From assembly GCF_001668675.1 (NCBI RefSeq), contig NZ_LZKQ01000224.1:1-42795 (forward strand): 42,795 nt of DNA, given 5' to 3'. The position numbers and the translations under genes were made by a program. This stretch comes from Mycobacterium asiaticum (lineage in GTDB: Bacteria > Actinomycetota > Actinomycetes > Mycobacteriales > Mycobacteriaceae). Positions 7,361-15,935 of this stretch are shown here, piece after piece; the first letter of the stretch is position 1, and each line of letters begins with the position of its first letter. The notes beneath the pieces are model-generated. The model made no database searches, was not told the origin of the DNA, and was given only the letters and a program-made list of their open reading frames with translations.

Positions 7361-9217
7361 CTACGTTTCGATTACCAAATCTGACCGGAAAAGGCTGTCG
7401 TCGGAACGCCAGTCCTCGAGGAGCTTCTCAAATGCGTAGTAGCCCAAGCCATACAGCTCGCCGGAATAGGTCCTCGGACGCAGCTCGCCCTGTTCGTTGG
7501 TGATCTCCTGCCCGTCGTTGTTGAAGTAGCCCGGCGTACATTCTCGAACGAATGCCGAGGTATCTATCGCTACCTCACGAACATGTCTCACATAGGCGTC
7601 CTGCGCTTCGAGGCTAGGTTCTACGACACTCGCGCCGCGCTGCAATGCCCTACTGACGATCCACGCGATATGACGACCCTGATTGTTGAAGGTCTCGGTG
7701 GTCGACGCGTTGAAACCCCCCTGGAAGAAGCCGACGTAGAACTGGTTGGGGAATCCGTGTGTCATCACGCCGTGCAGAGTCCGGAACTCGTGCGCCCACT
7801 GATCGTAAAGAGACCGGCCACCACGACCAGATACCTTGTCGATTCCCCATCTCCGCTGAAGATCGCTGCTCACCTCGAAGCCGCTCGCAAAGATCAAGCA
7901 GTCAATGTCGTACTCATTGGACTCGTGGAGGAATCCGCGGCTGGTAATGCGCTCGATGCCGCGCGTCCGCGAGACGTCGAGGAGCTTGACGTTAGGTCTG
8001 TTGAAAACGGGATAGAACTCGTCGCTGGAGGCGGGACGCTTGCACATGTGGCGATACCAGGGCTTCAGAATCGCCGCCGTCTCTTTGTCTTTCACCGTCG
8101 CGTCGACACGACGGCGTAACCGCTCCATCACTCGATAGTCCATCACCTCGCGCCTGGCGAGAAAGTCCTCCGGAGACTGCGGCCATCCTGTCAGATCAAA
8201 TTCTGCCGAGAGATTACGATTGATCTCCGTCCAGATGTCACAGATTCCGTCGGGTTCACCGGGCATCAAACCGTCAATCGCCGCCCGATGAAAGTTCACT
8301 TGGCGTTCGCGCTGCCAACCAGGCTGCAACGAAGCCAGCCATGCTGGATCTGTCGGCGTGTTGTGGCGCTCATCGACCGTAGATGCCGTTCGCTGAAGCA
8401 CGTACAACCGCTCGGCGTACCGAGCCAAGAACGGCACCGCCTGGATGGCAGAGGCTCCGGTGCCGACAATCGCGACGCGTTTGTCGGCTAGCTTGGCGAG
8501 CACCGGCTCTTCTTGACTGCCACCGGTGTACTCGTAATCCCAACGGGCGGTGTGAAACATCTTGCCCCGGAAGTCATCGAGGCCTGCCACCCGCGGAATC
8601 TTCGGCGTGTTGATCGGCCCAAGCGCCATCACCACGAAGCGCGCCCGCAGGTCATCGCCGCGGTCGGTTCCGATGTGCCAGCGTTTGATTGATTCGTCCC
8701 AACTCAACGCATTGACACAAGTGTGAAACAGCGCACCGCGGTAGAGATCGAATTTCGTTGCGACACTTTGGCAGTACTGGCGAATTTCAAGACCGTCCGC
8801 GAATTTTTTCGTCGGGATGAACCCCGTCTCTTCCAAAAGAGGCAGATAGCAGTAGGAGTCGTTGTCGCATGAGAGCCCGGGATATCGGTTCCAGTACCAC
8901 ACGCCACCAAAGTCGCCTGCCTGCTCGATGATGCGAATTTCGTCGACGCCCGCCATGCGCATGTGGTACCCGGCCAATATGCCGGCCCAACCGCCGCCGA
9001 GGATGGCGACCTCGACATCGTCACTCAACGGATCACGGGAGATTCGAGGCATGTGTGGATCACTGAAGTCGAGCGCGCGCGTTCCCTCAGGGGCCGGCGT
9101 GTACTGCTCCTGCCCGTCGGGGCGGAGGCGGCGATCCCGCTCTTCCCGGTACTTTTCCCGAAGGTCCGCGATATCAACGTCCTTCGGATCAGGCAGCTGC
9201 GTGGGTTCACATGTCAT
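7361..9217 (-). CDS. Type I Baeyer-Villiger monooxygenase (FAD/NADPH)
   Basis: This 618-residue flavoprotein carries the type I Baeyer-Villiger fingerprint FRGKMFHTARW (FxGxxxHxxxW, residues 216-226). Two dinucleotide-binding loops flank it: GGGWAG (74-79, FAD) and GTGASA (252-257, NADPH). The WYWNRYPG segment is also typical. The N-terminal extension of about 60 residues places it with the longer BVMOs acting on large or cyclic ketones. Such enzymes convert a ketone to an ester or lactone with O2. The ATG at 9217 has GGAGG upstream and overlaps the P450 stop by 11 bp. As the last gene of the 15650-7361 run, it probably acts with the P450: hydroxylation, oxidation to ketone, then ring oxygen insertion. 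Confidence 0.93.
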   Translation of the reverse strand: MTCEPTQLPDPKDVDIADLREKYREERDRRLRPDGQEQYTPAPEGTRALDFSDPHMPRISRDPLSDDVEVAILGGGWAGILAGYHMRMAGVDEIRIIEQAGDFGGVWYWNRYPGLSCDNDSYCYLPLLEETGFIPTKKFADGLEIRQYCQSVATKFDLYRGALFHTCVNALSWDESIKRWHIGTDRGDDLRARFVVMALGPINTPKIPRVAGLDDFRGKMFHTARWDYEYTGGSQEEPVLAKLADKRVAIVGTGASAIQAVPFLARYAERLYVLQRTASTVDERHNTPTDPAWLASLQPGWQRERQVNFHRAAIDGLMPGEPDGICDIWTEINRNLSAEFDLTGWPQSPEDFLARREVMDYRVMERLRRRVDATVKDKETAAILKPWYRHMCKRPASSDEFYPVFNRPNVKLLDVSRTRGIERITSRGFLHESNEYDIDCLIFASGFEVSSDLQRRWGIDKVSGRGGRSLYDQWAHEFRTLHGVMTHGFPNQFYVGFFQGGFNASTTETFNNQGRHIAWIVSRALQRGASVVEPSLEAQDAYVRHVREVAIDTSAFVRECTPGYFNNDGQEITNEQGELRPRTYSGELYGLGYYAFEKLLEDWRSDDSLFRSDLVIET

Positions 9218-10538
9218 CGCTACTGCCTCCGGGAGCCGTCGTAAAGGTCAACGGAAGGCTTTCCATCGCTAACAGCGCCGCATTAGGTATGTAACGGATC
9301 TCCTCTGCCGGGATCGCCAGACTGAGGTTGCGCAGGCGCCGCGCCGTCTGCTGCGCGGCGACGAGCAACTGCATTCGTGCGAGCGAGACGCCTAGACACA
9401 GGTGCACACCCGCACCGAAGGTCATGCTCTTTCTGATGTTGGTACGGCTCGGATCGAACTCACGTGGGCACGCAAAAACTGCCTCGTCGTCGTTCGCAGA
9501 CGCAAATAGCACAAGCAGATGCGCGCCCTTCGGCAGTTCGGTCCCGCCCAACGTCGCCGAACCGGTGGTAACCCGGGACAGGGCCCGCACAGGTGGATCC
9601 AGTCGCAAAAGTTCCTCGATGAACCGGCCCATCTGGGCATCGTCGTCGGCAGCAGCGTAGAAATGAGTCGCTATATCAGGGTCTGTCGAAACGTGGAAAA
9701 GGATATTGGTGAATGCCGTCGACATCGAATCATGGGTGTTGATGAGAAGCGCGCGAGCGGTGGCGACCAACTCTTCGAAACTCAGTGGCTCCTCGTCTTG
9801 CGTTGGGGCCGTGATGATGTCGGACAGCATGTCGTCCTCGGGCTCGGCCATGCGTCTGCGGACGAGCGCGATCAAGTAGTTTTGCATCTCGACCAGATCG
9901 TGTGCCGCGCGGATCATGTCTTCGCGCGTGTTCGCGAGGCTGAATTGCGACAAATACGCGCTCCCCCAACGCTTTATGGTGCTCATGTCGAGATCGGTGA
10001 CCTGTAACTGCTGCATACTGAAGGCGATCGCCATTGGCAACGCGAGTTCATGTAGGCCATCCAACTTCCCTTGCCCGCGCTCGATACAGCCGTCGATCAA
10101 CTTATCGACGATCTCTTGAAACTGCGGCGCAAGCGATTTCATCCGCTTTCTGCTGAAGGCCTGCGACAACAGGCGGCGCACCCGCGTGTGTCGTGGTGGG
10201 TCGATGTTGGCGACGTCGGGGAAGAATCCGCCGCCATCCCGTTTGAGTATGTCTTTCACCTCATCGAGGTGGCCGTGTGCCATCTGTTGGTAATAGCCGA
10301 GTTCCTGTGAGAACAGGACAGGATCACGAAGCACTTCAGTTAGGTCCTCGTGCCGTGACACCAGATACATTCCCAGATCCTCTTCGAAGTGAACCGGGTC
10401 TTGCTGGCGAAGCGCGCGGTAATAGGCGAACGGCTTCTCTTGAACAGCCGGATCTACGAATGACACTCCGTCGAGAGAATCCAGACTTTCGACGGTAACC
10501 GGGCACTCGGTTTCCACGTTCGACTCCTCTGTCGTCAC
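9207..10538 (-). CDS. Cytochrome P450 (third of five) with variant I-helix
   Basis: This 443-residue P450 has K-helix EELLRL and haem loop FGAGVHLCLG with Cys near residue 381. The I-helix reads LINTHDSMSTAF, so the usual Gly and Thr of AGxxT are replaced and Ser stands where the conserved Thr is expected. This may alter proton delivery during oxygen activation. The GTG at 10538 is preferred because GGAGGGG lies a few bases upstream; the longer frame would run deep into the preceding ligase gene. It begins 19 bp after the ligase stop and overlaps the BVMO start by 11 bp, so the three genes are co-transcribed and probably act on one substrate. Confidence 0.92.
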   Translation of the reverse strand: MTTEESNVETECPVTVESLDSLDGVSFVDPAVQEKPFAYYRALRQQDPVHFEEDLGMYLVSRHEDLTEVLRDPVLFSQELGYYQQMAHGHLDEVKDILKRDGGGFFPDVANIDPPRHTRVRRLLSQAFSRKRMKSLAPQFQEIVDKLIDGCIERGQGKLDGLHELALPMAIAFSMQQLQVTDLDMSTIKRWGSAYLSQFSLANTREDMIRAAHDLVEMQNYLIALVRRRMAEPEDDMLSDIITAPTQDEEPLSFEELVATARALLINTHDSMSTAFTNILFHVSTDPDIATHFYAAADDDAQMGRFIEELLRLDPPVRALSRVTTGSATLGGTELPKGAHLLVLFASANDDEAVFACPREFDPSRTNIRKSMTFGAGVHLCLGVSLARMQLLVAAQQTARRLRNLSLAIPAEEIRYIPNAALLAMESLPLTFTTAPGGSSDDM

Positions 10539-10557
10539 AGGCTCTCCCCTCCGTCCA

Positions 10558-12183
10558 TCACGTGTTGGCACCGACACTCGCTTGAGCGCGAGGCGACTGG
10601 TGTTTGCCGTCCCACGTGTCGGGACCAATTCCCCGTTGGCGCAAGTCAGCTTTGATAACACGCAGGGTCGCTTGAGTTTTCGGAAGTTCATCCACGAACT
10701 CGATGTAGCGAGGGACCATAAACCGGGTCATCCGGCTCTGCAGATCCTCATGAAGATCCTGCGCAGTGATGGTGGATCCGGGCCGCCGCACCGCGAACAG
10801 CAGCACCTCGTCTTCCACGCTGTCAGCCGGCACCGCAACTGCGGCACATTCGACGATCTCCGGGTTACGCAGTACATCGGCTTCCACCTCGAACGACGAG
10901 ATGTTCTCGCCTCTGCGACGGATTGCGTCCTTGAAGCGGTCGATAAAGATGTAATCCCCGTCTGGCGTGCGAACGAGCGCATCCCCGGTATGGAACCATC
11001 CATTGCGCCACGCGGTTGCCGTCGCTGTGTCGTCGTTCAGGTAGCCCGCGTTCATCACCCACGGCACTCGAGAACGCACCACACACTCCCCCGCGGTTCC
11101 ATCGGCGACTTCATAGTCGTTGGCATCCACGAGACGCACTTCGAAGCCCGGATAACCATCTCGCAGCCGGCCGACGGTCCGAGCGTTGGTCGGGTTCCAG
11201 CCCGACCTTATTGCCACGCCGCCCTCCGTGCTGTTGTAGACGGTGCAGACGCGGACGCCGAACTTAGCACTGAACTCTCGATAGTTCGAGCCGAGCGGTG
11301 CCATGAATAGATTCTTGAGAGTCGTTGGCCCCGAGGGAGCATTGTGATCACGCATTAGTACGTCTGCCATCGAGCCCACGAGCATGCCGGTCGTGACTTT
11401 GAATTTCACGACGTCATCCCAGAAACTCACCAAAGCAAACCGCGATCTCATGACAACCTGTCCGCCAACCATTGCCGCGTTGTACGGAATCGACTTCGAG
11501 CCGAAATGTGCGTGCGAGGTCGTGCAGTAGAAAATATCCGCGGACGTGAGGTCCTCGATCGGAAACGTCCCCGAATTGATCGAATGCAGTTGACCCCATG
11601 GCAACCTGACGGCTTTAGAGGGCCCGGTGGTTCCGGAAGTATAAGTGATACAAGCAATGTCGTGAAATTCCGGCACGCTGCTTCGATCACGACCGGCGGT
11701 TATGTCAACACTCACACTCGCTGCGCGGGTGATGCCTGGCAGAGACGAATTCTGTTGGGAAACGTATCCGTCTTCATCAAGCACAAGCACACGTTCGACA
11801 GTCCTTAAGTCTGCGCCGACGGCCTCGACGACGCTCACATACTGGGGGGCCACCACGAGTAACTGGGGAGCACAGTTGTTGACGGCGTATGCGAGCATGC
11901 GCCCACGAAATTCCGGATTGGTCGCCGCATCGATCGCGCCTATGCTGGCGAGACCCAGCCAGACGGCCACAGAATCCAGGCCTGCGTCGAGGATGGTGAC
12001 AACGACGTCGCCGCGCTCAACACCGAGTGCTACGAAACGTGCCGCCCATTCTTCTACCGACGATTGCAGTTGACTCCACGTCGCGGACAGGCCGTCAACG
12101 GTCCGGATGAAGGTGCGGTCGGGCTCCTCGACCGCCATCCGTTTCACGATCGCCGGCAGCGTTTCCGCTGAGTCTGGTATCAC
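10558..12183 (-). CDS. Acyl-CoA synthetase / AMP-binding ligase
   Basis: This 541-residue member of the ANL adenylating superfamily has the P-loop YTSGTTGPSK (181-190), YNSTEGG (316-322), GWFHTGD (395-401) and hinge DRFKDAIRRRGENIS (415-429). It should activate a carboxylic acid with ATP and load it onto CoA. The C-terminal A10 region reads PKTQATLRVIK (501-511). The usual GK lysine that drives adenylation is not in its normal place and appears to be Arg508. The GTG at 12183 overlaps the upstream stop as GTGA. Its place in a run with two acyl-CoA dehydrogenases and a hydratase suggests it feeds beta-oxidation, probably with a side-chain or ring-opened acid. Confidence 0.9.
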   Translation of the reverse strand: MIPDSAETLPAIVKRMAVEEPDRTFIRTVDGLSATWSQLQSSVEEWAARFVALGVERGDVVVTILDAGLDSVAVWLGLASIGAIDAATNPEFRGRMLAYAVNNCAPQLLVVAPQYVSVVEAVGADLRTVERVLVLDEDGYVSQQNSSLPGITRAASVSVDITAGRDRSSVPEFHDIACITYTSGTTGPSKAVRLPWGQLHSINSGTFPIEDLTSADIFYCTTSHAHFGSKSIPYNAAMVGGQVVMRSRFALVSFWDDVVKFKVTTGMLVGSMADVLMRDHNAPSGPTTLKNLFMAPLGSNYREFSAKFGVRVCTVYNSTEGGVAIRSGWNPTNARTVGRLRDGYPGFEVRLVDANDYEVADGTAGECVVRSRVPWVMNAGYLNDDTATATAWRNGWFHTGDALVRTPDGDYIFIDRFKDAIRRRGENISSFEVEADVLRNPEIVECAAVAVPADSVEDEVLLFAVRRPGSTITAQDLHEDLQSRMTRFMVPRYIEFVDELPKTQATLRVIKADLRQRGIGPDTWDGKHQSPRAQASVGANT

Positions 12184-12548
12184 GCGTACTTCCAGAACGC
12201 GCGCATCTTCGAGATCTTTCCGCTGTCGTCAAATGTGAAGTGATCGACGAGTGGACCTACGTGTTGCATCGCGCCCTCACGTGTCACCACACCCTGCAAG
12301 ATGGCGATGGCCTCATTACCGCAGACAATGACGTCGCGCTCGAGCCACAGCTTCATCGGCGAGAGGTCTGTAACCAACTTCCAGAACTCGGTACGCAGCG
12401 TCTCTATACCGGTGTATGTATCCACCCCCACTGGATCTTCCAGAACGGTGTCATCAGCCCAGAGCGCCAGCCAGCCTTCCTTGTCGTGGTCGCTGAGCGT
12501 TTCACAATGCGCATTGATTGTCGCGACGATTGCATCGGCGTCTGGCAT
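12180..12548 (-). CDS. NTF2-like / SnoaL-like protein (ketosteroid-isomerase fold)
   Basis: This 122-residue protein has the cone-shaped NTF2 fold pattern: an N-terminal helix pair, WADDTVLEDPVG, a central sheet, and a terminal strand ending RAFWKYA. The fold hosts ketosteroid isomerases, polyketide cyclases and epoxide hydrolases. The Asp-Pro after the first helices sits where active-site residues often lie. No single activity can be assigned. It overlaps the ligase start by 4 bp and follows the enoyl-CoA hydratase gene by 45 bp. It may therefore isomerise or hydrate an intermediate of the same pathway. Confidence 0.75.
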   Translation of the reverse strand: MPDADAIVATINAHCETLSDHDKEGWLALWADDTVLEDPVGVDTYTGIETLRTEFWKLVTDLSPMKLWLERDVIVCGNEAIAILQGVVTREGAMQHVGPLVDHFTFDDSGKISKMRAFWKYA

Positions 12549-12593
12549 TCCGATTCCCTTCTGAAACTGTCGATCAGGGTCGTGTGTGGGGGT

Positions 12594-13448
12594 TCACACT
12601 TTGCTTACTTCGTCATCCCAACCCGTATCACGTTCTCGCACAGCGGCTCTCACACCCTTTTCGTGGATCATGCGGAGATGGTGCTCCTTCGCGATTGCCG
12701 CTTGTGCGCTGGGAACGTATGGATCTCGACCCACGTCGACCATGGCCGAGAGTCCCGCGGCCTCGTAGAGTCGATGGGTGCCGCGCTTATTGGCGACAAG
12801 ATCACCTGTTTCCATCCGAGCAATCTGCTCCGCGAAGCGCATCGCCATATCTTCTTCTTCGCCAACCGGAACGACCCTGTTCACGTAGAACAGTCGATGC
12901 GCGGTGTCGGCGTCCAACCAGCCCCCGGTCATCCACAGCTGCTTCATGACGCGGATTGGAAAGTGGAAGGGCATGAGCGCATACGGGCCGTAGGGCGCAC
13001 CGACGCCGACTCGAGATTCCTCCCAGCTGAATCGCGAATTATCAGCCGCGATGACCACATCAGCGGCCAACAGGAAAGTGTTCGCGTGGGGCCCCACGAA
13101 GCCCTTAGCGGCGACAACAAGGCCCTTTGTGAAGCGCCACGGCGGAAGCAGATCGCCCGTGTGGACCCAATACTTGTCCTCGATCGTCGCCGGTTGCTGT
13201 CCGCCGATGGTTTCGGCGGCGACCTGCTGAATGTCATGACCAGAGGAGAAGTTCGGGCCTTCCGCTGTGAGCACGACACATTTGACATCGTCGATGCGGT
13301 CACAATCGGCGAGTACCGCGTAGAACTCCTTTTCCATCGCGCTGTTGATGGCGTTCATCTTCTCGGGTCGGTTCAACCGCACAGTCACGATGCTCGCGTG
13401 CCGCTGCACCTTGAGGCACGTCATGCCGGCCCAATCCGCCTCAGCCAA
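12594..13448 (-). CDS. Enoyl-CoA hydratase/isomerase (crotonase family)
   Basis: This 284-residue crotonase-fold protein has the strand VTVRLNRPEKMNAIN, the oxyanion-hole segment FSSGHDI, and the second oxyanion region VAAKGFVGPHANTFLLAADVVIAA with FSWEESRVGVGAPYG. The usual Gly-Gly of the second segment is changed to Gly-Pro (GPHAN), so specificity may differ from a plain hydratase. The TTG at 13448 is preceded by AGGAGA; an ATG at 13424 is an alternative. It lies between the FadE pair and the NTF2-like gene. It probably adds water to, isomerises or cleaves a CoA-bound intermediate. Confidence 0.87.
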   Translation of the reverse strand: MAEADWAGMTCLKVQRHASIVTVRLNRPEKMNAINSAMEKEFYAVLADCDRIDDVKCVVLTAEGPNFSSGHDIQQVAAETIGGQQPATIEDKYWVHTGDLLPPWRFTKGLVVAAKGFVGPHANTFLLAADVVIAADNSRFSWEESRVGVGAPYGPYALMPFHFPIRVMKQLWMTGGWLDADTAHRLFYVNRVVPVGEEEDMAMRFAEQIARMETGDLVANKRGTHRLYEAAGLSAMVDVGRDPYVPSAQAAIAKEHHLRMIHEKGVRAAVRERDTGWDDEVSKV

Positions 13449-13495
13449 AACGCGTCTCCTGTCGGTTCGTGCCCTTGCTGGCCTTGCCCGCGGTG

Positions 13496-14668
13496 CTAAG
13501 CACGCGGGAGGCCGAGAACTTGTTGGGCGATGATGTTTCGCTGGATTTCAGATGTGCCTCCGGCGATCGTGGCCGCGATACCTCGGGTGTACCGCTCGAA
13601 ACTGCTTGCGAAATACTCGTCATAGTTCATGTGTTCGTATCGACCGGTCACCGGATGCAACAAACCCTCGATGCCTGCCGTTTCCAAGACGACATCCGAT
13701 GCGCGTCTTTCGGCCTCAGACCCGAACAACTTCAGCACCGACACCGAGGCTGTGTCTTCCTTGCCGCATGCGGCGCGAGCCAGTGCTACGGACCCCATCG
13801 CGCGCAACGCGTGATAGTCCATGATCATCGACGCATACTTGTCCAGCTCGACCGGTGTTCGCGGCCGGCAGTCCGCGATCAGGTTGTCGATCCGGTCGGC
13901 GAACAGCAGCCACATCATCGTTCGCTCGTGCCCGAGCGACCCGTTGATAACCCGCCAGCCTTGATTCAGCCCGCCCACAAGGTTTTCCGCCGGGACCCGG
14001 ACATCGGCGAAGAAGACCTCGTTGAAGTCGAGGTTGTCCTGACTGGCGACGTCGGCAAATGGGCGGCACTCGATGCCTTCGCTGTTGGCAGGGACAATGA
14101 ATGCGGAGATCCCCTTGTGCTTGGGGGCGTCGGGGTCGGTGCGAACGAACGTCAGCAGGTAATCGGCATGGTGCGCGCCCGAGGTCCACACCTTCTGCCC
14201 GTTGATGATGAACTCATCGCCGTCACGGACAGCCCTCGTGCGCAGCGACGCGAGATCAGAGCCCGCGTTCGGTTCGCTCATACCTAACGACGCGGTCATC
14301 TCACCACGCAGTACCGGGATCGCCCAGCGCTGCTTCTGCTCTTCGGAACCAAACGAGATCAGCGACGTCGCAACGATATTCACACCCTGCGGGTTGAAGC
14401 TGTGGTAGATCCTGCGCCTGCACAGCTCGTCGAGATGAACGAATTGCTGCAGCACACCGGCATTTCGGCCGCCGAACTCCGGTGGCTGGGCGGGCAGCAA
14501 CCAACCGTTGTCGAACAACAGACGTTGCCAGTCCCTCGCCCACTGAGGCATATGAGAGACCGATTGAGGGCGCTCCAGCGTGTCGGACTCGCTGGGCAGG
14601 TTCTCGTCGAGGAATGCTGAGAACTCGGCGCGAAAAGCCTCGACGTCTTCGTCAAAAGTCAGCTGCAC
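13496..14668 (-). CDS. Acyl-CoA dehydrogenase, larger subunit of a probable FadE pair
   Basis: This 390-residue acyl-CoA dehydrogenase has the FAD-binding middle domain (SLGMSEPNAGSDLASL, WTSGAHHADY) and the C-terminal signature GGTSEIQRNIIAQQVLGLPR. The family oxidises an acyl-CoA to the 2-enoyl-CoA with FAD. Residues before GGTSEIQ are Ile-Ala, so no Glu lies there. As in other FadE pairs, the catalytic base may be elsewhere. The GTG at 14668 has AAGGGA upstream and lies 17 bp inside the preceding FadE gene. Overlapping, unequal FadE genes are the hallmark of the alpha2beta2 enzymes that mycobacteria use on steroid side chains (FadE26-27, FadE28-29). Confidence 0.92.
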   Translation of the reverse strand: MQLTFDEDVEAFRAEFSAFLDENLPSESDTLERPQSVSHMPQWARDWQRLLFDNGWLLPAQPPEFGGRNAGVLQQFVHLDELCRRRIYHSFNPQGVNIVATSLISFGSEEQKQRWAIPVLRGEMTASLGMSEPNAGSDLASLRTRAVRDGDEFIINGQKVWTSGAHHADYLLTFVRTDPDAPKHKGISAFIVPANSEGIECRPFADVASQDNLDFNEVFFADVRVPAENLVGGLNQGWRVINGSLGHERTMMWLLFADRIDNLIADCRPRTPVELDKYASMIMDYHALRAMGSVALARAACGKEDTASVSVLKLFGSEAERRASDVVLETAGIEGLLHPVTGRYEHMNYDEYFASSFERYTRGIAATIAGGTSEIQRNIIAQQVLGLPRA

Positions 14669-15650
14669 GATATTCCCTTGCGATGATCGCCCGATGCTCC
14701 GCCGCGCTTCCGAGCATCAGTTCGCCCGCTTTCGCCCGTTTGACGGCGAACTGCAGGTCGTTCTCCCAGGTGAGACCCATAGCACCGAAAGACTGCATGC
14801 CGTGCCGGACTACGTGCGACTGTGCTTCTCCCGCCGCGGCTTTCGCCATTGATGAGACCAGCCGCCGGCGCGGATCGTCGATTGCGATGGTCAGCGCAGC
14901 GAAGTACGCCAAGGCGCGTGCGCGGGCGATGAGCACATACATGTCGGCGGCCTTGTGCTGAATGGCCTGGAACGACCCAATCGGCACGCCGAATTGGTGG
15001 CGCTCTTTGACGTGTTGGAGGACCATGTCAAGAATCCGTTGGCAGGCACCGACGGTATGTATCGCCATGCCGGCGACTGCAATATGCCTGGCGCGTTCCG
15101 CATCAATGACTATCCGGTCCCCTTCGCTCACCTCAACTCCGTCGAACAACAGGTCGACCACATGCAGCACGGGGTCGAACACCGCCGCGCGCCGGGCCGT
15201 CACACGACCGCAATCGGCAACGAAGACGCCGGCCTCCGTGACGACCGCAACGTGCTGCGCCCGATCCGCGTCGAGCACGAAACGGGAAACGCCGTCGAGC
15301 ACCCAGCCAGCGCCCTTCCGCCGGGCAGAAACGCCGCTGTAGACGGCAGCGCCGGCGGTCTGCGGATCCAGTCGATCGCCCACCAGAGGCGCGAATTGTG
15401 TTGTGGTGGCCAAGAAGGGAGTCGGGTCAGTTGCTCGCCCAAGCTCCTCGAGCACAAGTGCCAGTTCGACGAAGGATTCCGCCCCGCGCAGGTCTGTCCA
15501 ACCCTCGTCGCGGTACCACCGCCACAGGCCGACGTCATCGTCGCTGCCCTGCGCGACTGCCCGTACCAGGGACGGCGGGCACTGTTTGGCGACCGCCTCC
15601 TCGACCGTTTGCCGCCAGAGGCGCTGGTCGTCGTCGAGCTCTAGAAGCAC
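14652..15650 (-). CDS. Acyl-CoA dehydrogenase, smaller subunit of a probable FadE pair
   Basis: This 332-residue, shorter acyl-CoA dehydrogenase-like protein opens VLLELDDDQRLWRQTVEEAV. It has a weakly conserved middle domain, then KERHQFGVPIGSFQAIQHKAADMY and HGMQSFGAMGLTWENDLQFAVKRA near the C-terminus. The catalytic loop and the GTSEIQ signature are absent, as expected for the partner subunit of a heteromeric FadE. The GTG at 15650 is preferred because it aligns with the family start; a GTG at 15680 would add ten residues but abuts a palindrome. It is the first gene of the minus-strand run and lies divergent from the MaoC gene. Confidence 0.85.
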   Translation of the reverse strand: MLLELDDDQRLWRQTVEEAVAKQCPPSLVRAVAQGSDDDVGLWRWYRDEGWTDLRGAESFVELALVLEELGRATDPTPFLATTTQFAPLVGDRLDPQTAGAAVYSGVSARRKGAGWVLDGVSRFVLDADRAQHVAVVTEAGVFVADCGRVTARRAAVFDPVLHVVDLLFDGVEVSEGDRIVIDAERARHIAVAGMAIHTVGACQRILDMVLQHVKERHQFGVPIGSFQAIQHKAADMYVLIARARALAYFAALTIAIDDPRRRLVSSMAKAAAGEAQSHVVRHGMQSFGAMGLTWENDLQFAVKRAKAGELMLGSAAEHRAIIAREYRAADF

Positions 15651-15680
15651 TGGCGTCCCATCATCGTCGCGGCTGCACAC

Positions 15681-15695
15681 GAGAATATCGTTCTC
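15681..15695. promoter_or_regulatory. Palindrome in the FadE/MaoC divergent region
   Basis: GAGAA-tatcg-TTCTC is a perfect inverted repeat with 5-bp arms and a 5-bp spacer. It lies 31-45 bp upstream of the FadE start at 15650, in the 285-bp gap that serves both divergent operons. It resembles the mycobacterial KstR half-sites (AGAAC/GTTCT), but the spacing differs by one base. It is probably a TetR-type operator; the TetR gene at 18886-19602 is a plausible reader. Confidence 0.45.
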
Positions 15696-15732
15696 ATTAT
15701 TCGAAAGTCAACGTTGGCAGATATTGACAACT

Positions 15733-15756
15733 TGGATGCGCTGATAGCAGCATCCA
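15733..15756. promoter_or_regulatory. Second inverted repeat in the divergent region
   Basis: TGGATGC and GCATCCA form perfect 7-bp arms separated by ten bases. The repeat lies in the middle of the FadE/MaoC divergent region, about 180 bp upstream of the MaoC start. It could be a regulator site or an RNA hairpin in the leader of the MaoC transcript. The rest of the gap shows only ordinary sequence. Confidence 0.35.
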
Positions 15757-15935
15757 TGCTTGACGATTGTTTTTGAGAGGGAGAAGAGTCAGCACTCGCC
15801 GCAATGCACCATCACGACGCGCCCACGCGTGCCGGCGCGCGATATCTCGTGCGGTGTGCCAACTCCGACGCAGACCGGCACCTGATCGAGGGGCGCCCTC
15901 CCGCACCCATGCCACGCCGAAGGAGGAGATCAAAT

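Noticed and set aside
12240..13499. 419-codon plus-strand frame opposite the NTF2-like and hydratase genes
   Set aside because: Both genes on the minus strand match known families; the opposite frame has His/Arg-rich composition and no motifs.
15681..15695. Assigning the palindrome to KstR (cholesterol regulon)
   Set aside because: The KstR consensus has AGAAC and GTTCT arms with a 2-base spacer; this site differs by one base in spacing and lacks the core C/G pair, so only a general TetR-type operator is claimed.
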